DNA from: Prevotella corporis DSM 18810 = JCM 8529
Lineage (GTDB): Bacteria; Bacteroidota; Bacteroidia; Bacteroidales; Bacteroidaceae
Reading direction: 5' to 3'
NCBI RefSeq assembly: GCF_000430525.1
Contig: NZ_KE387156.1
Coordinates: 107,094-171,093 of the forward strand
Length of the DNA stretch: 64,000 nucleotides
Shown one piece after another: positions 19,624 to 29,863 of this stretch (its first letter is position 1; every line of letters starts with the position of its first letter). The position numbers were made by a program, and so were the translations under genes. The notes beneath the pieces were generated by a model. It did not search any database. It saw only the letters and a list, made by a program, of their open reading frames with translations, and had not been told where the DNA came from.

Positions 19624-21081
19624 TTAGAGGAACCAGTTTCCAAATGCGCCAAAGCCATGCGTCTTTACATTTTGGCTTGCATCGTATGCTTGTTTTCCAG
19701 TTAATCCAATCTCTCTGCCTAAGTAGAAATAATATGGTTCTGCTGGAGAAACGTTTGTTGGGTCGGAATCGAACCTATTGCAATACACTTTGATAGGTAT
19801 GTTAAAGCGTATAAGCTCTTTCCATTCAGGAACCTCAAGGGTCGTATTCTTCGATTGCCAGAAAGGATTATAGAATGGCGCACAGGCTTTTTCACTCTTC
19901 ATCCCGTCCCAAAATCCAGCATAGTCCAGTTCCTTGTTGGCAATAGTAGCCTTAGGAATGTATGCCTTCTTTCCCTTTTGACATTTCATTACTCTTACGG
20001 AAAGATAGAAGTATGGCAATATATATGAAGGACGGCTATATACTACAGACTCACCAGAAAAACCTTTTACCATGAAAGGCCATGTGTCTTTTTTCTCTCC
20101 AGACCCATATCGTCCATCTATTTCAGGTCTAAAATTAGATGATGGCTCGTTAGCTTCATAGTAAAAGTTGATATGTCCTTTTAGCCCTACACAGTCCTTG
20201 TCATAGGAAACGCATGAATTAGCATCGGTGGCATCAAGGGGTGGCAGCAACCTAATGTTGTAAAACTCGCGCATACCGTCAGCCATAGCATTCTGATGCC
20301 ATGTGTCACGGTAGGCATATTCAAACAAATTCTTGGTTGCATTTTGTCTACGCATGATAATATCGTGACCTAAAGTTTCATCCTTATCTACTCCTTCGAA
20401 ATAAGGTGATACGACTGGATGCTCGTCTACTTTGCCATCTTTCCCATTTTTGTCAACTTCCCATGTACCTCTACAGTCTTCAATCTTGTATGGATTCCCC
20501 TTATCGTCCACGTCGCTAATGGTAAAGAATATTTGATACTCATCAGAGTGCTTGTATATCTCATCATTAAGCAGCTTTCCATCTTTATCCAAGAAGTACA
20601 GGCATATACCCCAAAGGTTTTTATCTCCACCTATAAGGCGAATGTAGGGTTGCTGGGGAGTAGGTTTGCCTAACTTCTTCTCAAAAACGGTTTGAATACT
20701 TTTTTCCCACTCTACCTTTACAGTAGGAAACTTTTGTGAGTTGTTTTCTACGATGACAAATTCTTCTTGTCTCCATGGTGCTGCTGGGTAAACATAATTG
20801 CCATGAAATTTCTCATCACCGTGTGAGTGTCCTTCCTTGAACATGACTAAGCAGCGAGCCCAGTTGTTGAATGCGCCATCTTGGTCGGGATTACTCATGG
20901 TGTCACCAAAGGGAGCTTTTTTCTTCAAGCTGTCAACCATGGCATCCGCACCGCTGTGTGGTACTTCTTTGTATTCAAGTGGATTTTCGTTGTAATTGAT
21001 GTTCATGTTACCAAAGATGAAATCATCGCATGATGTACATAGCATCAATATAAGAACGAAGCAAAAACTATATTTTTTCAT
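19624..21081 (-). CDS. Unrecognised histidine-containing lipoprotein
   Basis: 485 aa with a lipoprotein signal (LMLCTSC). I do not recognise a named family. Residues near 77-90 read FKEGHSHGDEKFHGNYVYP, a cluster of four histidines that could bind a metal or haem. The last third is rich in aromatic residues. It lies between another lipoprotein and the DUF4876 pair in a TonB-receptor operon, so a surface ligand-binding role is likely but unproven. Confidence 0.6.
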   Translation of the reverse strand: MKKYSFCFVLILMLCTSCDDFIFGNMNINYNENPLEYKEVPHSGADAMVDSLKKKAPFGDTMSNPDQDGAFNNWARCLVMFKEGHSHGDEKFHGNYVYPAAPWRQEEFVIVENNSQKFPTVKVEWEKSIQTVFEKKLGKPTPQQPYIRLIGGDKNLWGICLYFLDKDGKLLNDEIYKHSDEYQIFFTISDVDDKGNPYKIEDCRGTWEVDKNGKDGKVDEHPVVSPYFEGVDKDETLGHDIIMRRQNATKNLFEYAYRDTWHQNAMADGMREFYNIRLLPPLDATDANSCVSYDKDCVGLKGHINFYYEANEPSSNFRPEIDGRYGSGEKKDTWPFMVKGFSGESVVYSRPSYILPYFYLSVRVMKCQKGKKAYIPKATIANKELDYAGFWDGMKSEKACAPFYNPFWQSKNTTLEVPEWKELIRFNIPIKVYCNRFDSDPTNVSPAEPYYFYLGREIGLTGKQAYDASQNVKTHGFGAFGNWFL

Positions 21082-21247
21082 TTTATTTTTTTATGTAAAT
21101 TTCTTGATTAGATAGTCCAATATAATTGGCACTTTGCTACATACTCTCACTCCTCTTAGCCGTGTTAGTAATTTTCCTTAGTTAGGAGAACGTGTCAGCT
21201 ATGTGTGAGGAATGATGATGAGCAAATGACTTCCATTTAGCTGGATT

Positions 21248-22753
21248 CTACATGACGAATATACTCTTGCGATTCCTTGACAGCAAATATTGAGGATTGA
21301 AGAAATAATTCTTGATTTCATTCGTATCCATGTGAGGATAGAACTTTTTGAAATCTTCCACGAACTTCTCGTCTCCATCTTTCATGTCCGCAATGACGCG
21401 GAATGTTAAAGGAATATCAATATCGTGATTACTCCATTCTGATTTTATTTCATTAAAATTATAAAGTCCTCTACCATCTCCATTTCCGAATGTTGGAATT
21501 TCGAAACAAGTCTTTGAGTTGGCATCTGGATTATCATTTCCATATTTGGGCCAAATGGCATTCTTTGATTTATCCATTTGTGATACGATGTTGCATAGGC
21601 TTATTTGCATAGCAAATTCGGTGTTGGCTTGGTTAAATTGCAGCACTCCCTTGAATCCCATTCTGTCTAAATTGTTTGGACCCGTACCTATTCTCCGGCA
21701 TTGATGCAGCAATTCTACGAAATCACCTTGTCTTTGTCTCAGTGCATTTGTGCCATCGTCAACTACACCGCCGTCACCGCTACCTTCTTGATATTCATAT
21801 CCCAATTGTTTCTCAAACGGGTCGGTATCTCGGTATTGGTAAGTAAACAACTTGTTAGCAAATTCTGCCGCATGTTGCATGGTGAGTGTTTGAAAGAATT
21901 TATAACCATTTTCAGTCCATGTGGCTTGATTTCTTTTCAGCGTAGGGAATATATTTATCGCCTTGTCTATCAGAGTGCTGTCATACGGCATGATATCTGA
22001 TTTGTTCCCACTTTCAGGTGCAAGCAGCGCATTGGTAGTGGTGATGTCGCAGCTCTTTAACTTGTCGCCCTCCATTTCAAAAGTAAGCTCTGGATAATAA
22101 GTGGATTTTTCATCCAGTGTGTGTGGATAAAAACCCTGCTTACTGTTCTTGGATACGGTTTTACCATCTATGGTGTAACTGTGTTCCAATACTTCGTTGC
22201 CAATAGTAAAGAAGTGTTGGTGTTGTACCAGTGTGGAGTTGTCGAGGTCTGGGTCGCCGTTTTTCTTGTAATAGAACTGTATGAACTCAGCATTAATTTG
22301 TTGGTGGTTGGCTCCATAATACGTAAGCTCAAGTCCGTAATAAACGTCATCTGATGCAACTACATCAAAATGGTCACGCTGACTGGTAATTTGCATTTGC
22401 CCATTGTCGTCCTTACTTATCTCAATTTGTTGCATGAGCGGATAGTCTGTCGGTTTATCCGTGTTCACGCTTATCATGTTGTACGAGTCTTGTTCGTATG
22501 TGTTGTCTATACTGTTGTCGGCACCAAAGTTTCCAACCTTTATATTTTCACCCTTGAACCCCATTCTAAGTACGGCACTTACTGCGTATATCTGTGAGTG
22601 TCCCTTGCCATTGTACTCAATAGAAGCAGGAGGAGCTTTTACTATTTTCTTCAAGAAATCATCAACATTATCGGTAGAACATGCGGCAAGCATGCAGCAG
22701 CATCCTACAGCTAAAATAGTTAATCGCATTATTGTCTTATATTGTAACTTCAT
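21248..22753 (-). CDS. Unrecognised lipoprotein next to the TonB receptor
   Basis: 501 aa; signal peptide with lipobox MLAAC. Begins after the lipobox with IEYNGKGHSQIYAVSAVLRMGFKG, a conserved-looking block with a GH pair reminiscent of the neighbouring FKEGHSHG. The start codon is 4 bp behind the stop of the TonB receptor gene, so it is tightly coupled to it. It occupies the place of a SusD-type partner but shows no recognisable SusD features. Confidence 0.6.
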   Translation of the reverse strand: MKLQYKTIMRLTILAVGCCCMLAACSTDNVDDFLKKIVKAPPASIEYNGKGHSQIYAVSAVLRMGFKGENIKVGNFGADNSIDNTYEQDSYNMISVNTDKPTDYPLMQQIEISKDDNGQMQITSQRDHFDVVASDDVYYGLELTYYGANHQQINAEFIQFYYKKNGDPDLDNSTLVQHQHFFTIGNEVLEHSYTIDGKTVSKNSKQGFYPHTLDEKSTYYPELTFEMEGDKLKSCDITTTNALLAPESGNKSDIMPYDSTLIDKAINIFPTLKRNQATWTENGYKFFQTLTMQHAAEFANKLFTYQYRDTDPFEKQLGYEYQEGSGDGGVVDDGTNALRQRQGDFVELLHQCRRIGTGPNNLDRMGFKGVLQFNQANTEFAMQISLCNIVSQMDKSKNAIWPKYGNDNPDANSKTCFEIPTFGNGDGRGLYNFNEIKSEWSNHDIDIPLTFRVIADMKDGDEKFVEDFKKFYPHMDTNEIKNYFFNPQYLLSRNRKSIFVM

Positions 22754-22757
22754 TTTT

Positions 22758-25178
22758 TTAAAATTTAATGATTGTGCGCAAAGAGTAGTTCATGCCACGT
22801 TCGTGCGCATAATATCTAAATCGGTCTGTATATTCTTTATATAATGTGTTGAGGATGTTATCGCCTACCAACATTACCTTTACTTCCCTGTTGTTGGACA
22901 GCTTGAAGGCAACGTCTGCTGTGGTGCCAAGCAAGAAGTAAGGGTCGGGCGATACTGCCACTAAATCCTTGTTGGGGTCGAAACGTTCCTGTTTCGTGAC
23001 ATAGTTGCCAGAGAGAGAGAACGATGCCTTTATCTTTTTCTCTGCACCGAAGACATGTTCATAGTTGGCTGACAGTCCATACTTGTCTGATGGCATGAAA
23101 GGCAACCAGTCGTTTCGTGTAATGTTGCGTGCGAATATCCATTCGCCCTTTGCCACGATACTGAGTCCTTTAATGGGATTTACTGTAGCTTCTATATCGC
23201 CACCATACAACCTTACATCGTCCTGATCGTACATAAACTTGGCGTATTTTCCACTTGGACTGTTGTGAAAACGGTCAGTGCCATAGCCGATATGGTCGTA
23301 TATATAACTGTTGATGTGTTGGTAGAACAGGCTTGGTTCTACCGATATCCATGTGTTGCGATACCTTGCGCCTAAGATGGACTTCCATCCGCGCTCACTC
23401 TTTAGGTTTCTATTGCCCACTACCCAGTAAGAACCTTCTTGAAGTCCGACGGCATAAAGCTCGTTGATGTCTGGTGGACGCCATGACCAGCCTATGTTCG
23501 CACGCATGTCCCAGTTGTCGTTAAACTGATAGTGAGCAGCAAAGCTCGAGGTGAAGTTGCTGTAAACCTTGAAGTCATCGTAATAGTCGTACTTGTTCAA
23601 CGTCGTGTAACCGCTCACGCTCATTACTCTAAAGTCGTAACGCAAGCCCAATTCGCATTGCAATTTTTCAAAGAAAGTCGCCTTTTGCAACAGGAAACCA
23701 CCCATGGTGAGAGCGGCAAAGTTTGGTACAAAGGCAGGATTCTTCGTGCCTGGGAAGTTGTAGTTTATTTGGTATGTGTTTGCCAAGCCTGCAAAGGTGG
23801 ACATTTTGTAAGGCTTCCATGAGGCACGATATGATAAGTCGGCCTTGTATGTTTTCAATATGAGGTCTTGCATCGGGATGACGCTCCACTCCTTTTTCAT
23901 ACGGTTCTCATACTCCTGTCGCAAATTTTCTTGGAACGACATAGTCAAATCCAGCGATTGCTTTGGATTGATGCGATATTTCATCTCACCTTTCAGCGTG
24001 AAGTGTTGTGATTGCTGGAAGGGTATGCCAATTTCATAACTGAATGGTTGCAATGACGACTCTGTTGGACGACCAATGCGGAATCGTTCTTGTAGTTGCG
24101 CCAAGTCGGATATTTGACTGCCAAAATAGATACCAGAGCGTTGGTAGAACAAACTTGTAAGCACGGTTGCCGTGATGCGCTTGTTCTCAAAACCACCCAT
24201 GGCAGACATGCTGATGTTGTTGTAGCCCGTGTTGTTCATGATGTATTCGGGCGTATGGTAATCACCACCACGAGTATAGTTGCCGTGCAGGCGCATACCG
24301 AAATTCTTCCAACCTGCTTCGATGCTTCCCGAACCGCTTATTCCTCGCGCGTTGGTGTCATAGCCGATGTTGGTAACTCCTTTCACGATTGGCTTGTTAT
24401 GTCCATAGGGTAGGGGCGCATCGTTGAGCAATACCACACCACCCATGGCGCCAAAACCGTAACGGATACATTCAGCACCCTTTACAACCTCTACCATGCT
24501 GGCACCTGTATAGTCAATTTCTGGTGCATGGTCGTTACCCCAACTCTGACTCTCTAATTTTACACCGTTGTTCATCAATAGAATACGGCTACTGTGCATA
24601 CCTTGAATAACAGGTTTAGCCACCGTACTACCGGCACTGATAGAACTCACACCAGGAATAGACTCCAACATTTTTGCCAACGAGGTGGCACCACCTTTTT
24701 CGAGTATACTTTGATCCAGGGCCTTAGCTTGCTGCATGATGTTGGTGTGTCTCTTTTTTGCTGTCACCGTTACACCAGTTAATTGCTGTACGTCTTCCTT
24801 TAACTTGATGTTCAGTGTGCGTGTTTGTGCTGACACATAAGAAATGTAACTCTTGTAACCTACGAATGAGACAGTGATTTTCACCTTCTTGCCGCTGTTG
24901 CTTAACTTTATAGCGCAGATACCCGACTCGTTGGTGACGTATGTCTTACCGTTGCTATCTTTCACAACGGCTCCTATTATGGGTTCGCCCGTTAAGGCAT
25001 CTGTAACTTGAAGAGTCACGCTACCTTCCTCGGCTTTATCTATGCTTGTGTTCGTGCAGTTGTATGCCTTTGTTGCAGAGATGCTTAGAAACAGCATCGT
25101 TAGCATTAGCAAGCATCCCTTGAAAAGAGTGTCTCGAGCCGATAGAATCTTTTGCGTTCGTTGTTCTTTTTTCGACAT
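22758..25178 (-). CDS. TonB-dependent outer-membrane receptor
   Basis: Outer-membrane gated channel for active uptake. From the ATG at 25178 the product is 806 aa: signal segment, a carboxypeptidase-like regulatory domain (LQVTDALTGEPIIGAVVKDS), a plug (AKMLESIPGVSS, KPVIQGMHSSRILLMNNGV, EVVKGAECIRYGFGAMGG) and a beta-barrel ending in a terminal phenylalanine-containing strand (NYSLRTIIKF). Substrate cannot be read from the sequence. The frame extends to 25274, but the promoter box at 25227-25234 excludes that start. Confidence 0.9.
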   Translation of the reverse strand: MSKKEQRTQKILSARDTLFKGCLLMLTMLFLSISATKAYNCTNTSIDKAEEGSVTLQVTDALTGEPIIGAVVKDSNGKTYVTNESGICAIKLSNSGKKVKITVSFVGYKSYISYVSAQTRTLNIKLKEDVQQLTGVTVTAKKRHTNIMQQAKALDQSILEKGGATSLAKMLESIPGVSSISAGSTVAKPVIQGMHSSRILLMNNGVKLESQSWGNDHAPEIDYTGASMVEVVKGAECIRYGFGAMGGVVLLNDAPLPYGHNKPIVKGVTNIGYDTNARGISGSGSIEAGWKNFGMRLHGNYTRGGDYHTPEYIMNNTGYNNISMSAMGGFENKRITATVLTSLFYQRSGIYFGSQISDLAQLQERFRIGRPTESSLQPFSYEIGIPFQQSQHFTLKGEMKYRINPKQSLDLTMSFQENLRQEYENRMKKEWSVIPMQDLILKTYKADLSYRASWKPYKMSTFAGLANTYQINYNFPGTKNPAFVPNFAALTMGGFLLQKATFFEKLQCELGLRYDFRVMSVSGYTTLNKYDYYDDFKVYSNFTSSFAAHYQFNDNWDMRANIGWSWRPPDINELYAVGLQEGSYWVVGNRNLKSERGWKSILGARYRNTWISVEPSLFYQHINSYIYDHIGYGTDRFHNSPSGKYAKFMYDQDDVRLYGGDIEATVNPIKGLSIVAKGEWIFARNITRNDWLPFMPSDKYGLSANYEHVFGAEKKIKASFSLSGNYVTKQERFDPNKDLVAVSPDPYFLLGTTADVAFKLSNNREVKVMLVGDNILNTLYKEYTDRFRYYAHERGMNYSLRTIIKF

Positions 25179-25226
25179 TTTACTATTTTGATAATTGTTA
25201 TTATAGTGGAATATTCTTTCGAGTTG

Positions 25227-25234
25227 CAAAGGTA
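25227..25234 (-). promoter_or_regulatory. -7 element of the TonB receptor operon
   Basis: TACCTTTG on the minus strand fits TAnnTTTG, about 50 bases upstream of the ATG at 25178. It probably drives the receptor and the four lipoprotein genes behind it. Confidence 0.6.
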
Positions 25235-25525
25235 TTCCAATTTCTCGATTCAGAAAAAAAATGTACATACCCAAAAATAAGTATTTTCTTGTTGCTCCTT
25301 TTTGCGGACATAACTACTTTTAGCGAAAACAGTTGATGTAGGTGAGCTTGTTGGCTAAGTCATGTTCCTCTTGTTTGGAATTTTGTCTGTGTGCCCATTA
25401 TGAGACCTCTGCAAAACCTTACCCCATTCTCTTTCATTCTTGTTTTTGAGCACTATTGGCTCACCAGCAGTCAATATTTTTGATTTTTAGGCTGTATATG
25501 CTCTATTTCATCTCATATTCTCCCC

Positions 25526-26587
25526 TTATTTGAGAGAATTAGACACAATTATCCCTGGAGTTCGATATAAATTGTAGGCAATAGCCTCCATGATGTGTTG
25601 TGCGTGAGTCTTATCTAAACCTACATATCTGGCTATGCCACCATGAAACCATCTATGAATAGATCCAAAGGTACGTTCCACCTTGTACCGTGTCTTGCTG
25701 ATGGCTACATTAACACGCTGCTCTCTTTCCGTTAGCTTACGTCCCCTTACTCCTTTGTGCATGATACGACTCTTGAGCTTCATACGTTTAAGTACATCCT
25801 TGTTTGCTGTAGAATCATAACCCTTGTCGGCATAAACAGGTGTACCTTGTGGAAGTTTAGCTTTTTCTAATGGCTTTTCCAAATGTTTGATGTCACTTTC
25901 GTTAGCCAGTGTGTTTTCCTCGGCTATCACCAAACCGTTCTCATCTGTAACCGAATGTTGCTTGTAACCGAAGTGTAGCTTCCTCATCTTCTTTACCCAA
26001 CGTGCTTCACCATCAACATTGGGCTTGACGATCTCTTTAACCATTGCGCTTTCTGCTACATCCCTGCCTGATTCCTCATTGCGATCCTCAACTACTTCGT
26101 ATTCCTTACGGCCGCTAGGCAGACGAGGGCTATCCGTGATACTTGCATCAACGACGGCACCACGCTTAATCAAAACACCAGCCAACTCTAACTGGCGATT
26201 TTTCTCTTGCAGCACATTGTCGTAAAGGTCGGCTTCAACCAAAATGTTACGGAAACGGCATACAGTTGTACTATCTGGAGCGCAGTCATCCAATCCTAAA
26301 TCAACAAAGCGACTGAAGGACAGACGGTCATTTACCTGCTCTTCGACCTCGCCGTCACTCAAGCCATACTATGTACGAAGAAGCTCGGCCTTGAACAACA
26401 CAAGGCTGTCATAGCTTGGACGACCAGTGGGACGGTTGCCTTTGGTGTAAGCAATTTCAATAAGTCCACGAATGGGATTCCAGTCGATTATCTGATCAAT
26501 TTGAAAGAAAAAGGTCTGTTTAACCTTACGATGACCAACTATTAGGTCAGCAAAACTCGGAGACGAAGGACATTGTTTTATACTATA
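25526..26587 (-). pseudogene. IS5-family transposase broken by a nonsense codon
   Basis: The minus frame encodes most of an IS5-group DDE transposase: an N-terminal part (WNPIRGLIEIAYTKGNRPTG, then KAELLRT), the D of VVDASITDSPRLPSG, and the C-terminal block TRYKVERTFGSIHRWF. An in-frame TAG at 26371-26369 stands where the family has Trp (LLRT-W-YGLSD). The extreme N-terminus is lost at the junction with the next IS remnant. The longest uninterrupted piece is 25526-26362. Confidence 0.85.
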
Positions 26588-27055
26588 AAGTCGTCCCTCA
26601 AGAACTCAACTTACAACCAACAGATGGTATTGGATAACACCTTTGTTTCGTTAAAGTTGGAATCCACTCCTTGAATACTCCATTTTATCATGGTTCGAAT
26701 AAGGTACAAAAGAAGCCGCATGGCTCTTTTGAAGTTGAATGCAGCCGCAGCGAGCATCACGTTGATGGCATCACCTAAGAGACCTTTGTAGAAGTTTCTC
26801 CCCAATCGGTGATCTGCCTTGCAGTGCCCTATGACAGGCTCTATTCCTGCTCTCTTGCGGAAGAACCTTTGTTTTTTCTTTTTCTTGTGTGGCGAGTCGC
26901 TTGCCTTGGGAACGCCGGGTATCATGATGTTCGTCTCTCCGCACGTTTCCTGTCCGCGATACCCTCTGTCCCCCGCGAGTCTTTTTTCCCTTTTTTATAG
27001 TTTTCAAATACAAAGATAAGAAAAAAGAAGCTTACACACTTTTATAGGACAGTAC
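26588..27055 (-). mobile_element. Second, internally deleted IS5-like element
   Basis: Carries the 3' half of a different DDE transposase: AGDRGYRGQETCGETNIMI, then RAGIEPVIGHCKADHRLGRN and GLLGDAINVMLAAAAFNFK. The frame is open from about 26985 to the stop at 26611. The 5' half is deleted and the remainder joins directly to the promoter end, with a 26-bp terminal repeat at 27030-27055. It shares its left edge with the fragment at 12630 and its right end with the 104-bp element at 12844. Confidence 0.8.
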
Positions 27056-27391
27056 CTTCAGACTGCATGGCAAAGGTATATAAACTCTTTGAATATTCTG
27101 AATAAAGCCAGCCTGCAATTTGAGCTATTGAACACCTAATACAAAAAACAGCCTACAAAATGAGCTATACGCCTTATTTAACATTATTCTTTCCTGCTTA
27201 TTGCTTCGTACTTTTAATACCCATATAAGGGTAATGATGAACGCTCTTGTATGGATAATAATTAACTTGTTCTATGTTCTTTTATTTATCGTTAGCCACT
27301 GGGATGTTTGCTATAGATATTGTCTTCGCCTCGTGGGGGAGATGCGCGATTATATCTATTAATACAATTACCACTTTAAATTGTAGGAAAC
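27056..27391. repeat. Degenerate copy of the HU-gene leader and palindrome
   Basis: No gene is seen. Bases 27180-27233 resemble the leader at 30331-30384: the pentamer-rich ttctttcctg/cttattgctt stretch, then the palindrome tacccatataagggta at 27218-27233. One decayed further copy follows at about 27243. It looks like the remains of another leader whose gene was replaced by insertion sequences on its left. Confidence 0.5.
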
Positions 27392-27970
27392 TTATTTATC
27401 ATTATATTTATGAAAAACATGTTCGTCTCCATCATCTTGATTTATATATATAAAAACGCTGTGAGGTATCTCCTCCTTAAAGATTATTAAATTGAGGATT
27501 CCAAGAACAGGCTGCCCATTCAAATCTTCTTCCATTACATCCTTTATATGTAAAATATTATCTTCAACTTTTACAAAAAAACCTTTGGAAAAATTTGAGT
27601 AATACCCTTGTCTTATTCTATTTTTATACACAATAATATTTCCAGATGAATGGGGACTTTCTTTTAGCCCAAATATATCTTCTTTTTTTAAAAAGGATAT
27701 AGTGTCATTATCTGAATTAAGAATACTCCCCACAAAAAGAATTTCTGACTTACAGATATTATTTCTGTCTTTTGCTATTATAACAACCTTTCGTTTTATA
27801 TGATTAACAATTTTATTTTCATATCTCACAACGGTCCTATCATATTTTTCAAAGGTTGTATAGATTGTGTCTCTTACAAAGTCTTGACTTATATTGTGAG
27901 ATAAGCCTTTTGCATTATAATAGCTGTTGATGCCGCTTATAAAACAAAATAGTAAAAAAAATCTGTACAT
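27392..27970 (-). CDS. Candidate immunity protein for the first RHS toxin
   Basis: 192 aa, unrecognised. A hydrophobic signal peptide (MYRFFLLFCFISGINSYYNA) predicts export. It lies 53 bp behind the RHS gene whose tip looks like a lytic transglycosylase, on the same strand, and has lower GC than core genes, as is usual for toxin tips and immunity genes. Export fits protection against a toxin that acts in the periplasm. The role is inferred from position. Confidence 0.55.
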   Translation of the reverse strand: MYRFFLLFCFISGINSYYNAKGLSHNISQDFVRDTIYTTFEKYDRTVVRYENKIVNHIKRKVVIIAKDRNNICKSEILFVGSILNSDNDTISFLKKEDIFGLKESPHSSGNIIVYKNRIRQGYYSNFSKGFFVKVEDNILHIKDVMEEDLNGQPVLGILNLIIFKEEIPHSVFIYINQDDGDEHVFHKYNDK

Positions 27971-28023
27971 ATATCTTCTTTTATAATCAGAACCATAAAA
28001 GCTATGGTTCTGATTGTTAACAT

Positions 28024-29844
28024 TTATTTCATATGACTTATGTATGTATTCACCTTTTGTAGATAATTTTTTACTCCGCCACCATTATATCTCTGTATAG
28101 CAATTTGCCATCCTTTAAAATAGACATTTTTCCCGTCTGAACGTAGTCCCTTTTGATATAAAATCCCTATACCTGCATGAACGGATAATTGCGGTGTTGC
28201 CCCTCCCATTTTCCGAAGACCAAATTGTGATTTCGAATCGTTCCAATCGTTTGAACTCGCAGAATACCAAACATTTGCTTGCATAATATCACTTTTGGCA
28301 TTATTTAAGCCACGTCCAGGGGCTGTTCCTATGCGAGTTTCTTGCATAATAATAGCTTTTACAATATCTGGATCTAAGTTTGGTATTGAACTAGGATTAT
28401 TTATATAAAGTCCATTAGTATGCTTCGGGGTAATTCCCATATTTTTGTTTTGGTTGAAATAAGAAACTTCTGCAGCTATAAGGTAATCATATTTTTGATA
28501 TTTTGACGAAGACAAATCAATATTGCCTTCATTGTAATTTATAACTCCAGGCATATCTGCTTCAATCCATCCAATGTGAGATTTTCCGCTTAGATTTTTT
28601 GTTTGAATATTCTTGGCTTTTAAATTGTGTACAAATGTAACATTATTTTTGCTTGAAATTCTTTTGGCTTCTGTCCCCCCTGGATTTACAAAAACAGTAT
28701 CAGCTCCATTATAATCCAAGATTATGATAGGGTTTTGCAAACAATATACATACGGACTAGCATCTACAAATTTTTCCTGCAACGGATCTGTACTCATCCA
28801 CAAACTCAACCTCGGCTCATAGTACCTTGCACCATAGTAGTACATACCCGTCTCCTCATCAAACTCCTTGGCATTGAAGAGGTAAGGCGTGTTCCAAGTG
28901 TTGTTGCGTTCTTCTATGAACACTTCGCCAAACGGTACATACTCGATATGCTGAGAGACTTCACCGTCCAAGTTGGTGATGTAACTACTGCTGCCCAAAT
29001 GGTCGGGATGGTAGTAGAACTGCATCTTCTCATAGTCGTCGTTGGGCTTAAAGTTGCCGTTTACAGCTCTTGTGCGTGCCATTGTACGAGCCTGTGCTGC
29101 CTCCGGTGTACCGTCGTTGCAGCAGAAGCCCTGACCATTCACATAGTCGTCATTGTCCTTTCCAGAATAAGGCAAGTCAAACGTTTTGTAATTGTCTTTA
29201 ATGGATTGTAACTGCAGATTGTACTTATCCTTGTAATTGATAGTCAAGCCATCTGCCTCATTTCCTGCATACGGTATTCGTCTTGGATCTGCACCATAAG
29301 AAGCCAAGTCGCCAAGTTTGCTGACGATTCTTTGTGAGCCGATGTAGATGTGCTTGGTGTACTTGCCACCTTGTCCTGCTACGAGGTAAGGGCTGACATA
29401 GAGTGAGAAGCGTGCTGTACCGGTGTTACCACCCGAGAACTCAGAGTTCACATAGATAGCTTCGTTCTCGCCACTGGTCTTCACTGTGCGCTCACCATCG
29501 GCATCATACCAATAGTTGCTTACAAAGCCGTTCTCATCGGCTGCCAACAAGCGGTTCTCCTCGTCCCAACGGAACTTCTGCTCGGTTGCCTTTTCATCCT
29601 CCTTGCCGTCTTTCTTTACACGAGAGGTATTGATATAGACAAGGTTTCCATTGGCATCGTAAGTGTACTTGTGTCCGTTGTTGATATTCGTACTGTCCGT
29701 AGGAGTTTCTTCCGTTCGGTAGTTGATATCACGCACATTGTCAAGCTGGAATAATGGGTCATAAGTCTCACCTATTTCCTCCACACACATAGCCTTGTGT
29801 ATGGAGGAAAGATTAAGTGGATTATAGTTTTGAGCGTACATCAA
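28024..29844 (-). CDS. RHS-core protein with lytic-transglycosylase-like toxin tip
   Basis: 606 aa without a signal peptide. A short unrelated N-terminus joins the RHS core at QLDNVRDINYR. YD-type repeats follow, then the core end FNAKEFDEETGMYYYGARYY. After the boundary comes a variable tip. Its last 116 residues (IIMQETRIG with E502 as candidate catalytic acid, SDIMQANV, LSVHAGIGILYQKG, IAIQRYNGGG) follow the pattern of SLT/lysozyme-fold muramidases. It is a truncated, displaced RHS cassette whose core is nearly identical to that at 32585-33551. Confidence 0.75.
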   Translation of the reverse strand: MMYAQNYNPLNLSSIHKAMCVEEIGETYDPLFQLDNVRDINYRTEETPTDSTNINNGHKYTYDANGNLVYINTSRVKKDGKEDEKATEQKFRWDEENRLLAADENGFVSNYWYDADGERTVKTSGENEAIYVNSEFSGGNTGTARFSLYVSPYLVAGQGGKYTKHIYIGSQRIVSKLGDLASYGADPRRIPYAGNEADGLTINYKDKYNLQLQSIKDNYKTFDLPYSGKDNDDYVNGQGFCCNDGTPEAAQARTMARTRAVNGNFKPNDDYEKMQFYYHPDHLGSSSYITNLDGEVSQHIEYVPFGEVFIEERNNTWNTPYLFNAKEFDEETGMYYYGARYYEPRLSLWMSTDPLQEKFVDASPYVYCLQNPIIILDYNGADTVFVNPGGTEAKRISSKNNVTFVHNLKAKNIQTKNLSGKSHIGWIEADMPGVINYNEGNIDLSSSKYQKYDYLIAAEVSYFNQNKNMGITPKHTNGLYINNPSSIPNLDPDIVKAIIMQETRIGTAPGRGLNNAKSDIMQANVWYSASSNDWNDSKSQFGLRKMGGATPQLSVHAGIGILYQKGLRSDGKNVYFKGWQIAIQRYNGGGVKNYLQKVNTYISHMK

Positions 29845-29863
29845 TTAGGCAAGCGGTGTGCTG

